In this document: piece by piece, positions 1 to 7,012 of the stretch | Layout of the letters: the number at the start of each line of letters is the position of its first letter | Numbering within the stretch: position 1 is the stretch's first letter | NCBI GenBank assembly: GCA_005883865.1 | Contig: VBAO01000020.1 | Location: 1-10,896, forward strand | Reading direction: 5' to 3' | Source: Candidatus Segetimicrobium genomatis | GTDB taxonomy: Bacteria; Sysuimicrobiota; Sysuimicrobiia; Sysuimicrobiales; Segetimicrobiaceae | Length of the DNA stretch: 10,896 nucleotides | Position numbers and translations under genes: made by a program | Notes under the pieces: model-generated | Told to the model about the DNA's origin: nothing | What the model saw: the letters and a program-made list of their open reading frames with translations, nothing else | Databases searched by the model: none

Positions 1-1337
1 TCCCGCCCCTCTGGGAATTCATCGCGCTGGACGGCCACAAGTTCGATCACGCGAGCGATCCGGCGCTCGCGATGGACTCGCGCGGCAACACCTATTTTAC
101 CTGCGTCATCTTCGACGACCTCGCGGCGCCGGGCGGGATCCTTGTCACCAAGTCAAACGCCGCGTTTGGGGGATCCTTCTTCCATTCCCCAGTTCCGGGC
201 CCGACCCAGGCGTTCAGGACCCTTCCTCTCGGCGTGGTGGTGAACACCAATACCCCCACGCTCTTTCACGACAAGGAGTTCATCTTTTCCGACGCCAACC
301 GGGTGAGCCCGAAGCGGGACAACGTCTACGTCACCTGGTCGCGCTTCCGGTATGATGCGACAGGCAACAATTACCTCGAAAGTCCGATCTTCTTCTCCCA
401 GTCCACCGATGGAGGGCAAACCTGGTCCCCCTCCGGCGGAGTGGAGATCAGCGGGGCCGGCAGCGCCTGCGTGTTTGGCAGCAACTTCGACGAAGGGTCC
501 TGGATGGTCATCGGCCCCGACGGAACCCTCTACGTCTTCTTCAACAGCGGCAACACGCCGACGATCGTGGCCCAGCAGCTGATGGTCAAGTGCCCGGGCG
601 ACAGAGACTGCACGAAGCAGGCCAGCTGGACGACCCCGGTCAAGGTCGCCGATGACTTCGACACCCAGCCCTTTGGGCCGGACGCGGTGACGGGCTGCAA
701 CGGCGGCCGGCAGTGCCTGCCCCCGAACGGCTACCGCCTCGTCGACTTCGGAGCGGGCGCCCTCGATCCCAATTTCGGGGACCGTGGGCGGCTCTACTTC
801 GCCTGGGCCGACTTCCGGAACGGCGGGCCCTGCGCCACCTCAGGTGGGCTGCCCGTCGCGCCGTGCGCCAACTATAACAACGACGTCTTCCTGGTCTGGT
901 CTGACAACGGCGGGAGGACCTGGTCCGACCCCACCCTTGTCAGCGACGGCGGAGGCACGCAGGCGGCTCAGTGGCAGCCCTGGATAGCCGTCGGCCCGGA
1001 TGGGATCGTCTACGTCGCCTACTACGACCGCCAGTATGGCAACTGCGAGAGCACCGGCTGCAACGATATCACCCTCGCCGCGTCCCTCAACCACGGTAGG
1101 ACGTTCAGGCAATCCCGGATCACCACCGGCTCGATGCCGAACCTGACGCCGGCCACCACGCCGACCGAGTCCGGGTTCCTCGGAGACTATATGAATGTCC
1201 AGGCCAACAGCCAAGGGGCGTACATCATCTGGGCAGACACCCGGCCCCACGCGGGGACGACTCCCCACGAGAACATCTTCTTCGCGTTCTTCCCCCGAGC
1301 GGCCGCGGGGACGGCCAGGGAGGAGGAAGAGAGGTAG
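1..1337 (+). CDS. BNR/Asp-box repeat (sialidase-fold) protein, 5'-truncated by window edge
   Basis: The reading frame is open from base 3 to the TAG at 1335-1337, so the gene begins before the window. The ATG at 72 lies inside a conserved strand (PALAMDSRGNTYF) and is probably not the start. Three Asp-box motifs of the type S-x-D/N-x-G-x-T-W/F are visible: STDGGQTW (402-425), SDNGGRTW (900-923) and SLNHGRTF (1083-1106). Between them are beta-propeller-like strands ending in GPDGTLYVFF and GPDGIVYVAYY. The C-terminal GDYMNVQANSQG...WADTR resembles the closing blade of secreted exo-alpha-sialidase-like proteins. Several cysteines in short loops (CPGDRDC, GCNGGRQC, NCESTGC) could form disulfides, which suggests an extracytoplasmic location; any signal peptide would lie upstream, outside the window. 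Asp-boxes show a propeller fold, not an activity, and I cannot identify a catalytic Arg triad. The gene converges on the next one, with a hairpin between them. Confidence 0.82.
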   Translation, partial: PPLWEFIALDGHKFDHASDPALAMDSRGNTYFTCVIFDDLAAPGGILVTKSNAAFGGSFFHSPVPGPTQAFRTLPLGVVVNTNTPTLFHDKEFIFSDANRVSPKRDNVYVTWSRFRYDATGNNYLESPIFFSQSTDGGQTWSPSGGVEISGAGSACVFGSNFDEGSWMVIGPDGTLYVFFNSGNTPTIVAQQLMVKCPGDRDCTKQASWTTPVKVADDFDTQPFGPDAVTGCNGGRQCLPPNGYRLVDFGAGALDPNFGDRGRLYFAWADFRNGGPCATSGGLPVAPCANYNNDVFLVWSDNGGRTWSDPTLVSDGGGTQAAQWQPWIAVGPDGIVYVAYYDRQYGNCESTGCNDITLAASLNHGRTFRQSRITTGSMPNLTPATTPTESGFLGDYMNVQANSQGAYIIWADTRPHAGTTPHENIFFAFFPRAAAGTAREEEER

Positions 1338-1372
1338 CATCCGCGAGCGCGCCTGAGAGGGCGCACCTGCTT

Positions 1373-1403
1373 GGGGCCTCCGGCCGGACCGGCCGGAGGC
1401 CCC
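1373..1403. terminator. Perfect 15-bp hairpin between convergent genes
   Basis: A 31-base palindrome lies 35 bases past the stop of the propeller gene and 33 bases past the stop of the minus-strand gene. The arms are GGGGCCTCCGGCCGG and its exact complement, around a single central A; the real loop would be slightly larger because the innermost pairs would open. Neither strand has a clear T-run after the stem, so it is not a textbook intrinsic terminator. Its place between convergent genes suggests a bidirectional terminator or mRNA 3'-end stabiliser. Confidence 0.65.
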
Positions 1404-1436
1404 AGTGCCTCAAGGGCGCATCGTGCTTCCGGCGGC

Positions 1437-1865
1437 CTAAAGCACCGGCGGGGTCGTGATTCGGGTAAACGTGACCCGGAGCGGGGATCGCGCCACCTTG
1501 ACGATCTCCCGGATCGTGTACCAGACGACCAGGGCGTCGGGACCGCGGGTGATCTTCGCGACGCGCACGGTCGCCCTGCCGGGACTCTGGCCGGCGAAGA
1601 TCGCGATCACCATCTGCTGATCAAACCCCACCGCGGGGGCCGGGGGCCCGCCGGGACCGGCGTGCCGGCGCCACAGGGCGCGCCAGCCGGCGTCGTCGCG
1701 GATCACCAACTGAGCGGGCGCCTGGACCCGGGAGACCGCGCCCGCGGCAATGCGGACAAACGGCACAGCCGGGCCGCTCGGCATCGGGCTGGCTCCGGCG
1801 GCGGTCGCGACGAACAGGACGGCCAGGCAGACCCCCGCGAGCCGCGTCTTTCTGATCAACGACAC
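1437..1865 (-). CDS. Small secreted protein with PrcB_C-like domain
   Basis: I place the start at the GTG at 1865 (142 aa). It has a strong Shine-Dalgarno (GGAGGT, 1872-1877) about 6-8 bases upstream, and the protein then opens as an ideal signal peptide: SLIRKTR followed by a hydrophobic stretch LAGVCLAVLFVATAAGA. Longer starts at ATG 1895 or ATG 1928 lack a ribosome site and would put about 10-20 polar residues before the signal. The mature part has the pattern of the protease-complex PrcB C-terminal domain: GWRALWRRH, then VGFDQQMVIAIFAGQSPGRATVRVAKI, then a final ITTP strand. This domain occurs in many small exported proteins of unknown role, so the match gives fold rather than function. 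The protein stops right after ITTPPVL, a few residues earlier than I would expect for the family, so the last strand may be shortened. It probably has its own transcript. Confidence 0.68.
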   Translation of the reverse strand: MSLIRKTRLAGVCLAVLFVATAAGASPMPSGPAVPFVRIAAGAVSRVQAPAQLVIRDDAGWRALWRRHAGPGGPPAPAVGFDQQMVIAIFAGQSPGRATVRVAKITRGPDALVVWYTIREIVKVARSPLRVTFTRITTPPVL

Positions 1866-1915
1866 GGTCCTCCACCTCCCTCTGGTGTCCTTCATGGTAC
1901 GTCGGCGCGCGCCAG

Positions 1916-1929
1916 ATTGATCCATCAAT
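1916..1929. promoter_or_regulatory. 14-bp dyad, candidate operator
   Basis: ATTGAT-CC-ATCAAT is a perfect 6-2-6 inverted repeat in the 91-bp gap between the divergent PrcB_C-like and amidohydrolase genes. It is one of the few A/T-rich spots in the region and overlaps the candidate -35 element (TTGATC, 1917-1922) of the plus-strand promoter. A repressor bound here would block that promoter. No regulator gene lies in the window, so the assignment rests on symmetry and position only. Confidence 0.4.
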
Positions 1930-1947
1930 GTGGAGGGATGCTATGAT
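1917..1947 (+). promoter_or_regulatory. Candidate near-leaderless promoter of the amidohydrolase gene
   Basis: A good -10 hexamer, TATGAT (1942-1947), stands out from the GC-rich background. A possible -35, TTGATC (1917-1922), lies 19 bases upstream, slightly longer than ideal. Transcription would start near 1953-1955, only a few bases before the ATG at 1957, so the mRNA would be leaderless or almost so. This supports ATG 1957 over the GTG at 1930, which would lie upstream of the predicted transcript. Confidence 0.42.
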
Positions 1948-1956
1948 GGGGGCGCG

Positions 1957-3332
1957 ATGCCCCAGACTCCGGAGTTCGACCTCGTGGTGAGCGGCCGCGT
2001 GGTGCTGCCCGAGCAGGTCCTCGAGGGAGGGTACGTGGCGGTGCGCGACGGCCGGATCGTGGCCATCGGCCAGGCCGGAGGGGCGCTCCCCGGGGCCAGG
2101 CGGGCGATCCGGGCCGAGCACGCCTTCATCCTGCCCGGCGTCGTCGACACGCACGTGCACACGCGGAGCGAGCCCGCCGAAGGCATCACCCGCTGCACCG
2201 AAGCGGCGGTCGCGGGAGGCGTGACGACGATCGTCGACATGCCCTACGATGTCCCCGCGGCCGTGCCCGATCTCGAGACCTTCACGGAAAAGATCGCCGC
2301 CGTCAACGCCCAGGCCGTGGGGGACGTGGCGCTCTACGGGACGATCCGCAAAGAAGGCGGGCTCGACGAGATCGAGCGGATCGCGGGGGCAGGCGCGTGC
2401 GCGTTCAAGGTGGCGACGTACGAGGCCGATCCGGTCCGCTTCCCGCGGATCCCCGACGGCGAACTGCTCGCGGCGTTCCACCGGATCGGGGCCACCGGCC
2501 TCCCGGTCGCCCGGTGCTCAGTTCGCAGGCCTTCGCCGCGGACCCGGCGGACCGGACCGATCCGCTGGCGCACGGCCGGTCCCGGCCCCCGGTCTCCGAG
2601 ACCGAGGCGGTCGGCCGCGTGCTCGAGCTCGCCTACGGAACGCCCGTCCACGTGCACATCGTGCACGCCAGCGTTCCCCGCTCGTTCGACCTGGTGCACC
2701 GGTACCGGCAGGACGGGGTGCGCGCCACCGCCGAGACGTGCATCCAGTATCTCGTGCTGGACGAAACGGCCGTCCCGCGCCTGGGGGCGCTCGCGAAGAT
2801 CAACCCCCCGCTCCGCGGCCGCGAGCACGCCGATGGACTGTGGCGGTATCTCGCCGCGGGGCGGATCGATCAGGTGACCTCCGACCACGCTCCCTGGACG
2901 CTGTCGCGCAAGAGCGATCCGGATATCTTTCGGAACGCGTCGGGGGCGCCGGGTGTGGAGACGCTGCTCCCCCTCCTGTACCACTTCGGGGTCGCCTCCG
3001 GCCGGATCTCGATCCTGGACCTCGCCGCGCTCCTGGCCGAGCGCCCCGCGCGAAACTTCGGGCTCTTCCCCCGCAAAGGCTGCCTCGCGCCGGGGGCGGA
3101 CGCCGACATCACCGTGCTCGATCCCGACCCGGCCTGGACCGTCCGGGCGAGAAACCTGCACAGCGGAGCGGGCTGGAGCCCGTTCGAGGGACTGGAGGTC
3201 CGCGGGCGCGTGGCGCAGACGTTCGTGCGCGGCCGAGCCGCATACGAGGACGGCGCGGTCGTGGCGCGCCCCGGGGACGGCCGGTTCATCCCCCCGGCCG
3301 GCTGGGCCCCGCCATCCGGGCTCGGGCGATGA
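1957..3332 (+). pseudogene. Cyclic amidohydrolase (allantoinase/hydantoinase/dihydroorotase type), frameshifted
   Basis: Two adjoining frames together make a near full-length (about 458 aa) metal-dependent amidohydrolase of the hydantoinase superfamily, which hydrolyses cyclic amide rings such as allantoin, hydantoins or dihydropyrimidines. The first frame (1957 to about 2511) has the N-terminal beta-sandwich, the metal-binding GVVDTHVHTR and the carboxylated-lysine segment CAFKVATYE. The second (about 2511 to 3332) has the third-histidine region VHIVHAS, the catalytic-aspartate motif TSDHAP and the C-terminal GADADITVLDPD segment. Between GLPVA and DPLAHGRSRPP the frame changes, implying a net loss of 1 mod 3 bases. 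The family motif V-H-A/C-E-N/D, which carries another metal histidine, is absent there and replaced by foreign-looking sequence. The product should therefore be inactive unless this is an assembly error. ATG 1957 is chosen because of the promoter just upstream. Overall similarity suggests an allantoinase-like member, but the substrate cannot be read from sequence. Confidence 0.78.
2511..2547 (+). other. Segment resembling the missing part of the downstream LivJ-like gene
   Basis: At the amidohydrolase frameshift the DNA reads, in the downstream frame, PVLSSQAFAADP. That is unlike any amidohydrolase at this position, but it matches the strand after ILGP in type-1 periplasmic binding proteins (pattern GPxLSxxAxAADP). 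Its first 12 bases (2511-2522) recur exactly at 3677-3688, where the LivJ-like gene stops matching its own family. The right edge is approximate, because GACCCGGCGGACC could belong to either gene. Confidence 0.55.
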
Positions 3333-3412
3333 GCGGGCGCAACGCGGGGCGGCCACGGAGGAAACCTTCCGGCTCTCTCGTATCCCTACCGAAAATGCAG
3401 GCGGTGGGCGTG

Positions 3413-4481
3413 ATGCGGAGGAGGCTGTGGGGTATCCTGCTGATCGCGGCGCAGGGGCAGGCGATCCGGGTCGGCCTGGCGGTCGCGATCAAGAGCGACA
3501 TCGCCTTGTACGGCGATCCGATCCGCAACGGGTTCCTCATCGCGTTCCGGCAGTTCAACGAACGGGGGCTGATCCTGATCGACCCCATCATCGCGGACAC
3601 CGGAGGTAACCGGGATGGGGCGATCGACGCCTTCCAGAAGCTCATCCGGCGCGACGAGGTGGCGGTGATCCTGGGGCCGGTGCTCAGTCCCCGTGGTCGC
3701 CGTGAGCAACCCGGCCAAGGGGATCCCGGAGATCGGCCCGACGGTCTTCCGCATCTCCGCCCCGGAGGCCGCCCAGATTCCCAAGGAGATCGCGACGGCC
3801 AAGAAGGTGCTCCACCTCGAGCGGGTCGTCGTCCTCTACGACAACGCCGACGATTCGACCGTCTCCGGCTACCGGACGTTCGCCGGCGAACTGGAGAAGA
3901 ATGGGATCCGGGTCGCCGACACCATCACCTTCGCGAGGGGCGGCAGCGACTTTTCGGAGCCACTGGCGAGGGCGAAGGCCGCAACCCCCCAGGCGATCGT
4001 CGTGAGCGCGCTGGCGCGCGAGGGCGCCCTGCTCCTCACTCAGGCGCGCGGCCTCGGGATCTCCGTCCCCTTCATCGGCGGGAACGGCCTCAACGACGCC
4101 AGCGTCCTCGCCGGGGCGGGCGCGGCGGCCGAGGGGCTGATCGTTGGGGCGGCGTGGGTCCCGGGCGCCCCGTCGGCGGCCAACCTCAAGTTCTACAACG
4201 CGTACAAGGACACGTACAAGCGGGAGCCCAACCAACTGGCCGCCCAGGCGTACGCGGGCGCGCAGGTCGTCGCCGAAGCGATCCGGCGGGCCGGCCTCGC
4301 CGGCGGCGAGGGCATCCGGACGCAGCGCACCAGGATCACCGAGGCGCTCAAGACGATCAAGAACTTCCAGACCCCGCTCGGGAGGATCAGCATCACCAGC
4401 GCCCGCGATGTGGACCAGCCGCGCACGTACGTCGCGGTCGTCCGCGGCGGCCGGTTTGTCGAACTGAACGCTCCCTGGTAA
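3413..4481 (+). pseudogene. LivJ-like (branched-chain amino acid type) ABC substrate-binding protein, frameshifted
   Basis: The start MRRRLWGILLIAA at ATG 3413 (alternative ATG 3395; neither has a strong ribosome site) leads into IRVGLAVAIKSDIALYGDPIRNG and DGAIDAFQKLIRRDEVAVILGPVLS, typical of lobe 1 of Peripla_BP_6 binding proteins. At about 3688 this frame is lost. The match resumes in another frame at VPVVAVSNPAKGIPEIG and runs to the TAA at 4479-4481, including RVVVLYDN, GISVPFIGGNGLND and NQLAAQAYAGAQVVAEAI. Family members have some 14 residues between these pieces (LSxxAxAADPxAxxAGVPVV), so the gene has lost about 40-50 bases, 2 mod 3. The signal peptide is also oddly short: LLIAA runs straight into the mature AQGQAIRVGL, so the hydrophobic core seems partly deleted. 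No permease or ATPase genes are adjacent. It lies 80 bp after the amidohydrolase, perhaps once co-transcribed with it. Confidence 0.78.
3677..3688 (+). repeat. Second copy of 12-base string shared with 2511-2522
   Basis: CCGGTGCTCAGT occurs here and at 2511-2522 in the same orientation, 1166 bases apart. In both places it sits exactly at the point where the host gene changes frame. Here it encodes the expected PVLS of the binding protein, so this is the likely native site. The amidohydrolase copy would then be the derived one. Confidence 0.6.
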
Positions 4482-4487
4482 CCGGCG

Positions 4488-4517
4488 GCGCGGGCGCGCC
4501 GACCCCGGATCCCGCGC
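4488..4517. terminator. Weak inverted repeat in convergent gap
   Basis: In the 40-base gap between two convergent binding-protein genes, GCGCGGG (4488-4494) and CCCGCGC (4511-4517) could form a 7-bp stem with a 16-base loop. There is no T-run. In DNA this GC-rich such a stem may be chance; position is the main argument. Confidence 0.25.
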
Positions 4518-4521
4518 GCGC

Positions 4522-5814
4522 CTACTTCTTCCTGAACCGGCGCAGGATCTGGTCGGCCTGCGCCTGGGCGGCCGCGAGCGCCTGGGCCGGCGTCCTGGTG
4601 CGCGTGAGCGCCGCCTGGAGGTTGTCCGAGAGCACCTTCTGGACCTGGCCGCTGTTGTGGGTGGAGAGCTCGGCCTGCGCGTACGCCAGCTGGTCCCGCG
4701 CCGTCGCGGCCTGCGGGAACCTCGCGGCGTATTCCTGGTACAGCTTGATGTTGAACGCGGACCTGCGCACGGCGACGTAGCCGCTCGCCTCGCTCCACCG
4801 CGCCGCCTGCTGCGGGGCGGTCATCCACTGCACGAACTGCCATGCCGCGCGCTGGCGCGCGGCATGGATCCTCTTGAAGATGTAGAGGTTGCCCCCGCCG
4901 GTGGGCGTGCCGTACCGCGCTTCCGCTGGCATGAAGGCCGTGCCGAATGGGAACGAGGCATTGGTGTGCACGAAGGTCAGGCTACCCGTGGAATGGTAGA
5001 CCATCGCAAACTTGCCGGCGATGAACTCGGTGGGGAGCGTGCCCCACTCCGTGACGTTCGGGGGCTGCACCCCGGCGTCCTGAAGCGCGAGCCAAAATCC
5101 CAGCGCCCGCCTGGTCTGGGGGGTGTTGTAGTACACCTCCGTCCCCTCGAGGTTCGCCAGCGTGCCCCCGGCCTCCGCGACGAACCCCTGGAAGAGCCAG
5201 TAGGTGAACCCCGTGGTCGGGATGCCGACCCCCCACCGGGTCACGGCGCCCGAGGCGTCGCGAACCGTCAGCTTCTGCGCGACCTCCCGGAGTTCCGCCC
5301 AGGTCCGAGGGGGCGCGTTGGGATCCAGCCCGGCCTTGGCGAACGCGTCCTTATTGTAGTAGAGCACGATCGTGCTGCGCTGGAACGGGATCGAGTAGAT
5401 CGTCCTGCCGATCCTCGCGTTGAGCCAGAATGCCTCGAAGAAGTCCTGCCGGAAGCGGTCTCCTCCCGACTCCTCGATGAACCCATCGAGGGGGATGATC
5501 GCGCCCATATCGAGCAGGGTGAACAGGTCGGTCGACAGCAGCACCGCCACGTCCGGGGGCGTCCCGCCCTGGACGGCCGTCTGCGTCTTGGCCATCGTCT
5601 CGAAGTACCCACCGGCAAACACCGGCTCGACGTGAATCCCGGGTTGGAGGCGGTTGAAGTCGGCCACCATCCCGTCCATCACCTTCGCCAGGGGGCCGGA
5701 AACGCTGACCGGAAAGTAGAACTTGAGGCCGAGCGCCGCCCGCGCCGGGCCGGCCGGAGCGAGGAGAAGGAACACGGCGAGCGCAAGCACGACCATCGAC
5801 CGCCGGATGATCAC
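4522..5814 (-). CDS. ABC transporter substrate-binding protein, family 1 (UgpB-like)
   Basis: This 430-aa protein has the size and pattern of SBP_bac_1/8 binding proteins for sugars or glycerol phosphates (E. coli UgpB is 438 aa). A Sec signal peptide spans residues 1-26 with an ARA-A cleavage site. The mature start GLKFYFPVSVSGPLAKVMDGMVADFNRLQPGIHVEPVFAGGY is the usual lobe-1 opening. Later family marks are GTPPDVAVLLSTDLFTLLD, IPFQRSTIVLYYNKDAFAKAGLDPN-P-TW, FIAGKFAMVYHSTGS and WQFVQWMTAPQQAARW. The end is rich in Ala/Gln and basic (QADQILRRFRKK). The GTG start at 5814 has a strong GGGGGGAGG site (5821-5829) 6 bases upstream; ATG 5796 would cut into the signal peptide. It follows the FAD oxidoreductase by 37 bases on the same strand, so the two are probably one operon. 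No matching permease genes follow it, so it must use permeases encoded elsewhere. The ligand is unknown. Confidence 0.85.
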   Translation of the reverse strand: MIIRRSMVVLALAVFLLLAPAGPARAALGLKFYFPVSVSGPLAKVMDGMVADFNRLQPGIHVEPVFAGGYFETMAKTQTAVQGGTPPDVAVLLSTDLFTLLDMGAIIPLDGFIEESGGDRFRQDFFEAFWLNARIGRTIYSIPFQRSTIVLYYNKDAFAKAGLDPNAPPRTWAELREVAQKLTVRDASGAVTRWGVGIPTTGFTYWLFQGFVAEAGGTLANLEGTEVYYNTPQTRRALGFWLALQDAGVQPPNVTEWGTLPTEFIAGKFAMVYHSTGSLTFVHTNASFPFGTAFMPAEARYGTPTGGGNLYIFKRIHAARQRAAWQFVQWMTAPQQAARWSEASGYVAVRRSAFNIKLYQEYAARFPQAATARDQLAYAQAELSTHNSGQVQKVLSDNLQAALTRTRTPAQALAAAQAQADQILRRFRKK

Positions 5815-5820
5815 GACACG

Positions 5821-5829
5821 CCTCCCCCC
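5821..5829 (-). promoter_or_regulatory. Strong ribosome binding site fixing the UgpB-like GTG start
   Basis: On the minus strand this reads GGGGGGAGG, 6 bases before the GTG at 5814. It decides the start codon over the internal ATG at 5796. It sits in the 37-base gap after the FAD oxidoreductase stop, which has no visible terminator, supporting co-transcription. Confidence 0.6.
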
Positions 5830-5851
5830 GGAGCCCCTCGCCTCCAGCCGG

Positions 5852-7012
5852 TTACCCGTGCAGTTCCGCCGCGGCCTTGGGTCCCGGGGCGGCGAACCGG
5901 GCCCGCCGGAACCCTTCGAGCGACAGCGAAGGCCTCTTTGTCGTGATCAACTCGCGCACGAGTTGCCCGGTGATGGGCCCCAGGCAGAACCCGTGGCCGG
6001 AGAAGCCCGCGGCGATCACGAGCCCCTCGACCTCGGGGGCGCGCTCGATCACCGGCAGCCCGTCGGGTGTGAGGTCGATCAGGCCGCCCCAGACCCGGGC
6101 GACCTTCGCGTCGGAGAGCGCCGGGAGCACCGCGACCGCCCGGTCCAGCACCGCCCGGACGGCCCACGCAGGAGGCTGGACGTCATCCGCGCCCAGGGCC
6201 CCCGGGGGCCACTGCCAGGGAAACGCGTCCCCGGTCATCCGCATCCTCCCCCCGACCTCCTGCCGTCCGGCGAAGTCCGCGTTCGCGACCCCGATGACCT
6301 GGCGGATCAGGGGAGGGAGGGACACCGTCTGAACCACCGCGACGTGTTCCGTGCGCAGCGGAAACTCGACGCCCGCCATCTTGCAGAGACGGTCAGTGTG
6401 GACTCCGGCGGCGAGCACGACGGCATCGGCCGCCACCGATCCGGCAGTCGTGCGGACGCCCTGGACGCGGCCGCCGCGCACGCCGATGTCGACCACCTCG
6501 GTCCTGATGCAGAGCACCGCGCCGCGGCGCCGGGCCGCCGCCGCGAACGCCCGCACCGTCGCGGTGGGATTGGCGTGGCCGTCGGTGGGGCAGAACGAGG
6601 CGGCGACCACCGCGCCGGAGAGCGCCGGCGCCACCTGGCGGACGGCTGCGGGATCGGGCAGGAACTCGATCCCGAGACCAAGGCGGCGCTGCTCCTCGAC
6701 GAGCCGGGCGATCACCGGGACCTCGTCGGGGGTCCTGGCGAGGCGGAGGTTCCCCTCCTGCCGGTACTCGATGTCTGTCTCCAGCTCCTCACCGAGCGCG
6801 GCCCAGCGGCGCACGGCCGCCCGCGCGAGCGGGAGCTCCAGGGGGTGGCGGCCCGACTGACGCACGCCGGCGAGGGTCCAGCCGGAGGCCATGCTCGCCA
6901 GCTCCCCCCGCTCGACCAGCATGACCGATGCCCCCGCCCGGGCGAGCTCGTACGCGGCGGCCGTCCCGCTAATCCCGCCGCCGACAATGACGACATCGCG
7001 TAGGTTCCCCAT
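5852..7012 (-). CDS. FAD-dependent oxidoreductase, DAO family (sarcosine oxidase beta/glycine oxidase-like)
   Basis: This 386-aa enzyme of the DAO fold probably oxidises an amine or imino/amino acid with FAD. The N-terminal dinucleotide-binding site is VVIVGGGISGTAAAYELA (GxGxxG at residues 11-16), with the ribose-binding acid E34 in MLVERG. The family segment SGWTLAGVRQSGRHPLELPLA follows. The middle has PTDGHANPTATVRAFAAAARRRGA, then AADAVVLAAGVHTDRL. The C-terminal signature is VWGGLIDLTPDGLPVIER (about residues 308-325) and IAAGFSGHGFCLGPITGQLVRELI. Length and order match sarcosine oxidase subunit beta, HcnC-like and proline-dehydrogenase-beta-like proteins. I see no covalent-flavin cysteine that would settle which. 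The ATG at 7012 has only a distant G-rich site. It is the first gene of a probable two-gene minus-strand operon with the UgpB-like protein, suggesting that the imported ligand may be this enzyme's substrate or a precursor. Exact substrate unknown. Confidence 0.85.
   Translation of the reverse strand: MGNLRDVVIVGGGISGTAAAYELARAGASVMLVERGELASMASGWTLAGVRQSGRHPLELPLARAAVRRWAALGEELETDIEYRQEGNLRLARTPDEVPVIARLVEEQRRLGLGIEFLPDPAAVRQVAPALSGAVVAASFCPTDGHANPTATVRAFAAAARRRGAVLCIRTEVVDIGVRGGRVQGVRTTAGSVAADAVVLAAGVHTDRLCKMAGVEFPLRTEHVAVVQTVSLPPLIRQVIGVANADFAGRQEVGGRMRMTGDAFPWQWPPGALGADDVQPPAWAVRAVLDRAVAVLPALSDAKVARVWGGLIDLTPDGLPVIERAPEVEGLVIAAGFSGHGFCLGPITGQLVRELITTKRPSLSLEGFRRARFAAPGPKAAAELHG

Noticed and set aside
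1904..1913. GGCGCGCGCC palindrome in the divergent gap
   Set aside because: Alternating G/C palindromes are expected by chance in such GC-rich DNA; the A/T-rich dyad next to it is more informative.
1371..1946. Plus-strand open frame over the hairpin and the PrcB_C-like gene
   Set aside because: It reads through the hairpin and antisense to a gene with a signal peptide and ribosome site; the translation has no family pattern.
2505..2520. Programmed ribosomal frameshift in the amidohydrolase
   Set aside because: There is no slippery heptamer, and the conserved metal-ligand motif is physically missing, so frameshifting could not restore a working enzyme.
2249..4780. Very long plus-strand open frame (843 codons) across two genes
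   Set aside because: Apart from the stretch 3413-3688, which is the first half of the LivJ-like protein, its translation is Arg/Pro/Gly-rich without any family pattern. It is open only because stop codons are rare at this G+C.
4657..5946. Plus-strand open frame opposite the UgpB-like gene
   Set aside because: Antisense shadow; the minus strand has a full family match, a signal peptide and a strong ribosome site.
5723..7003. Plus-strand open frame opposite the FAD oxidoreductase
   Set aside because: Low-complexity Arg/Gly/His translation; the opposite strand carries the GxGxxG oxidoreductase.
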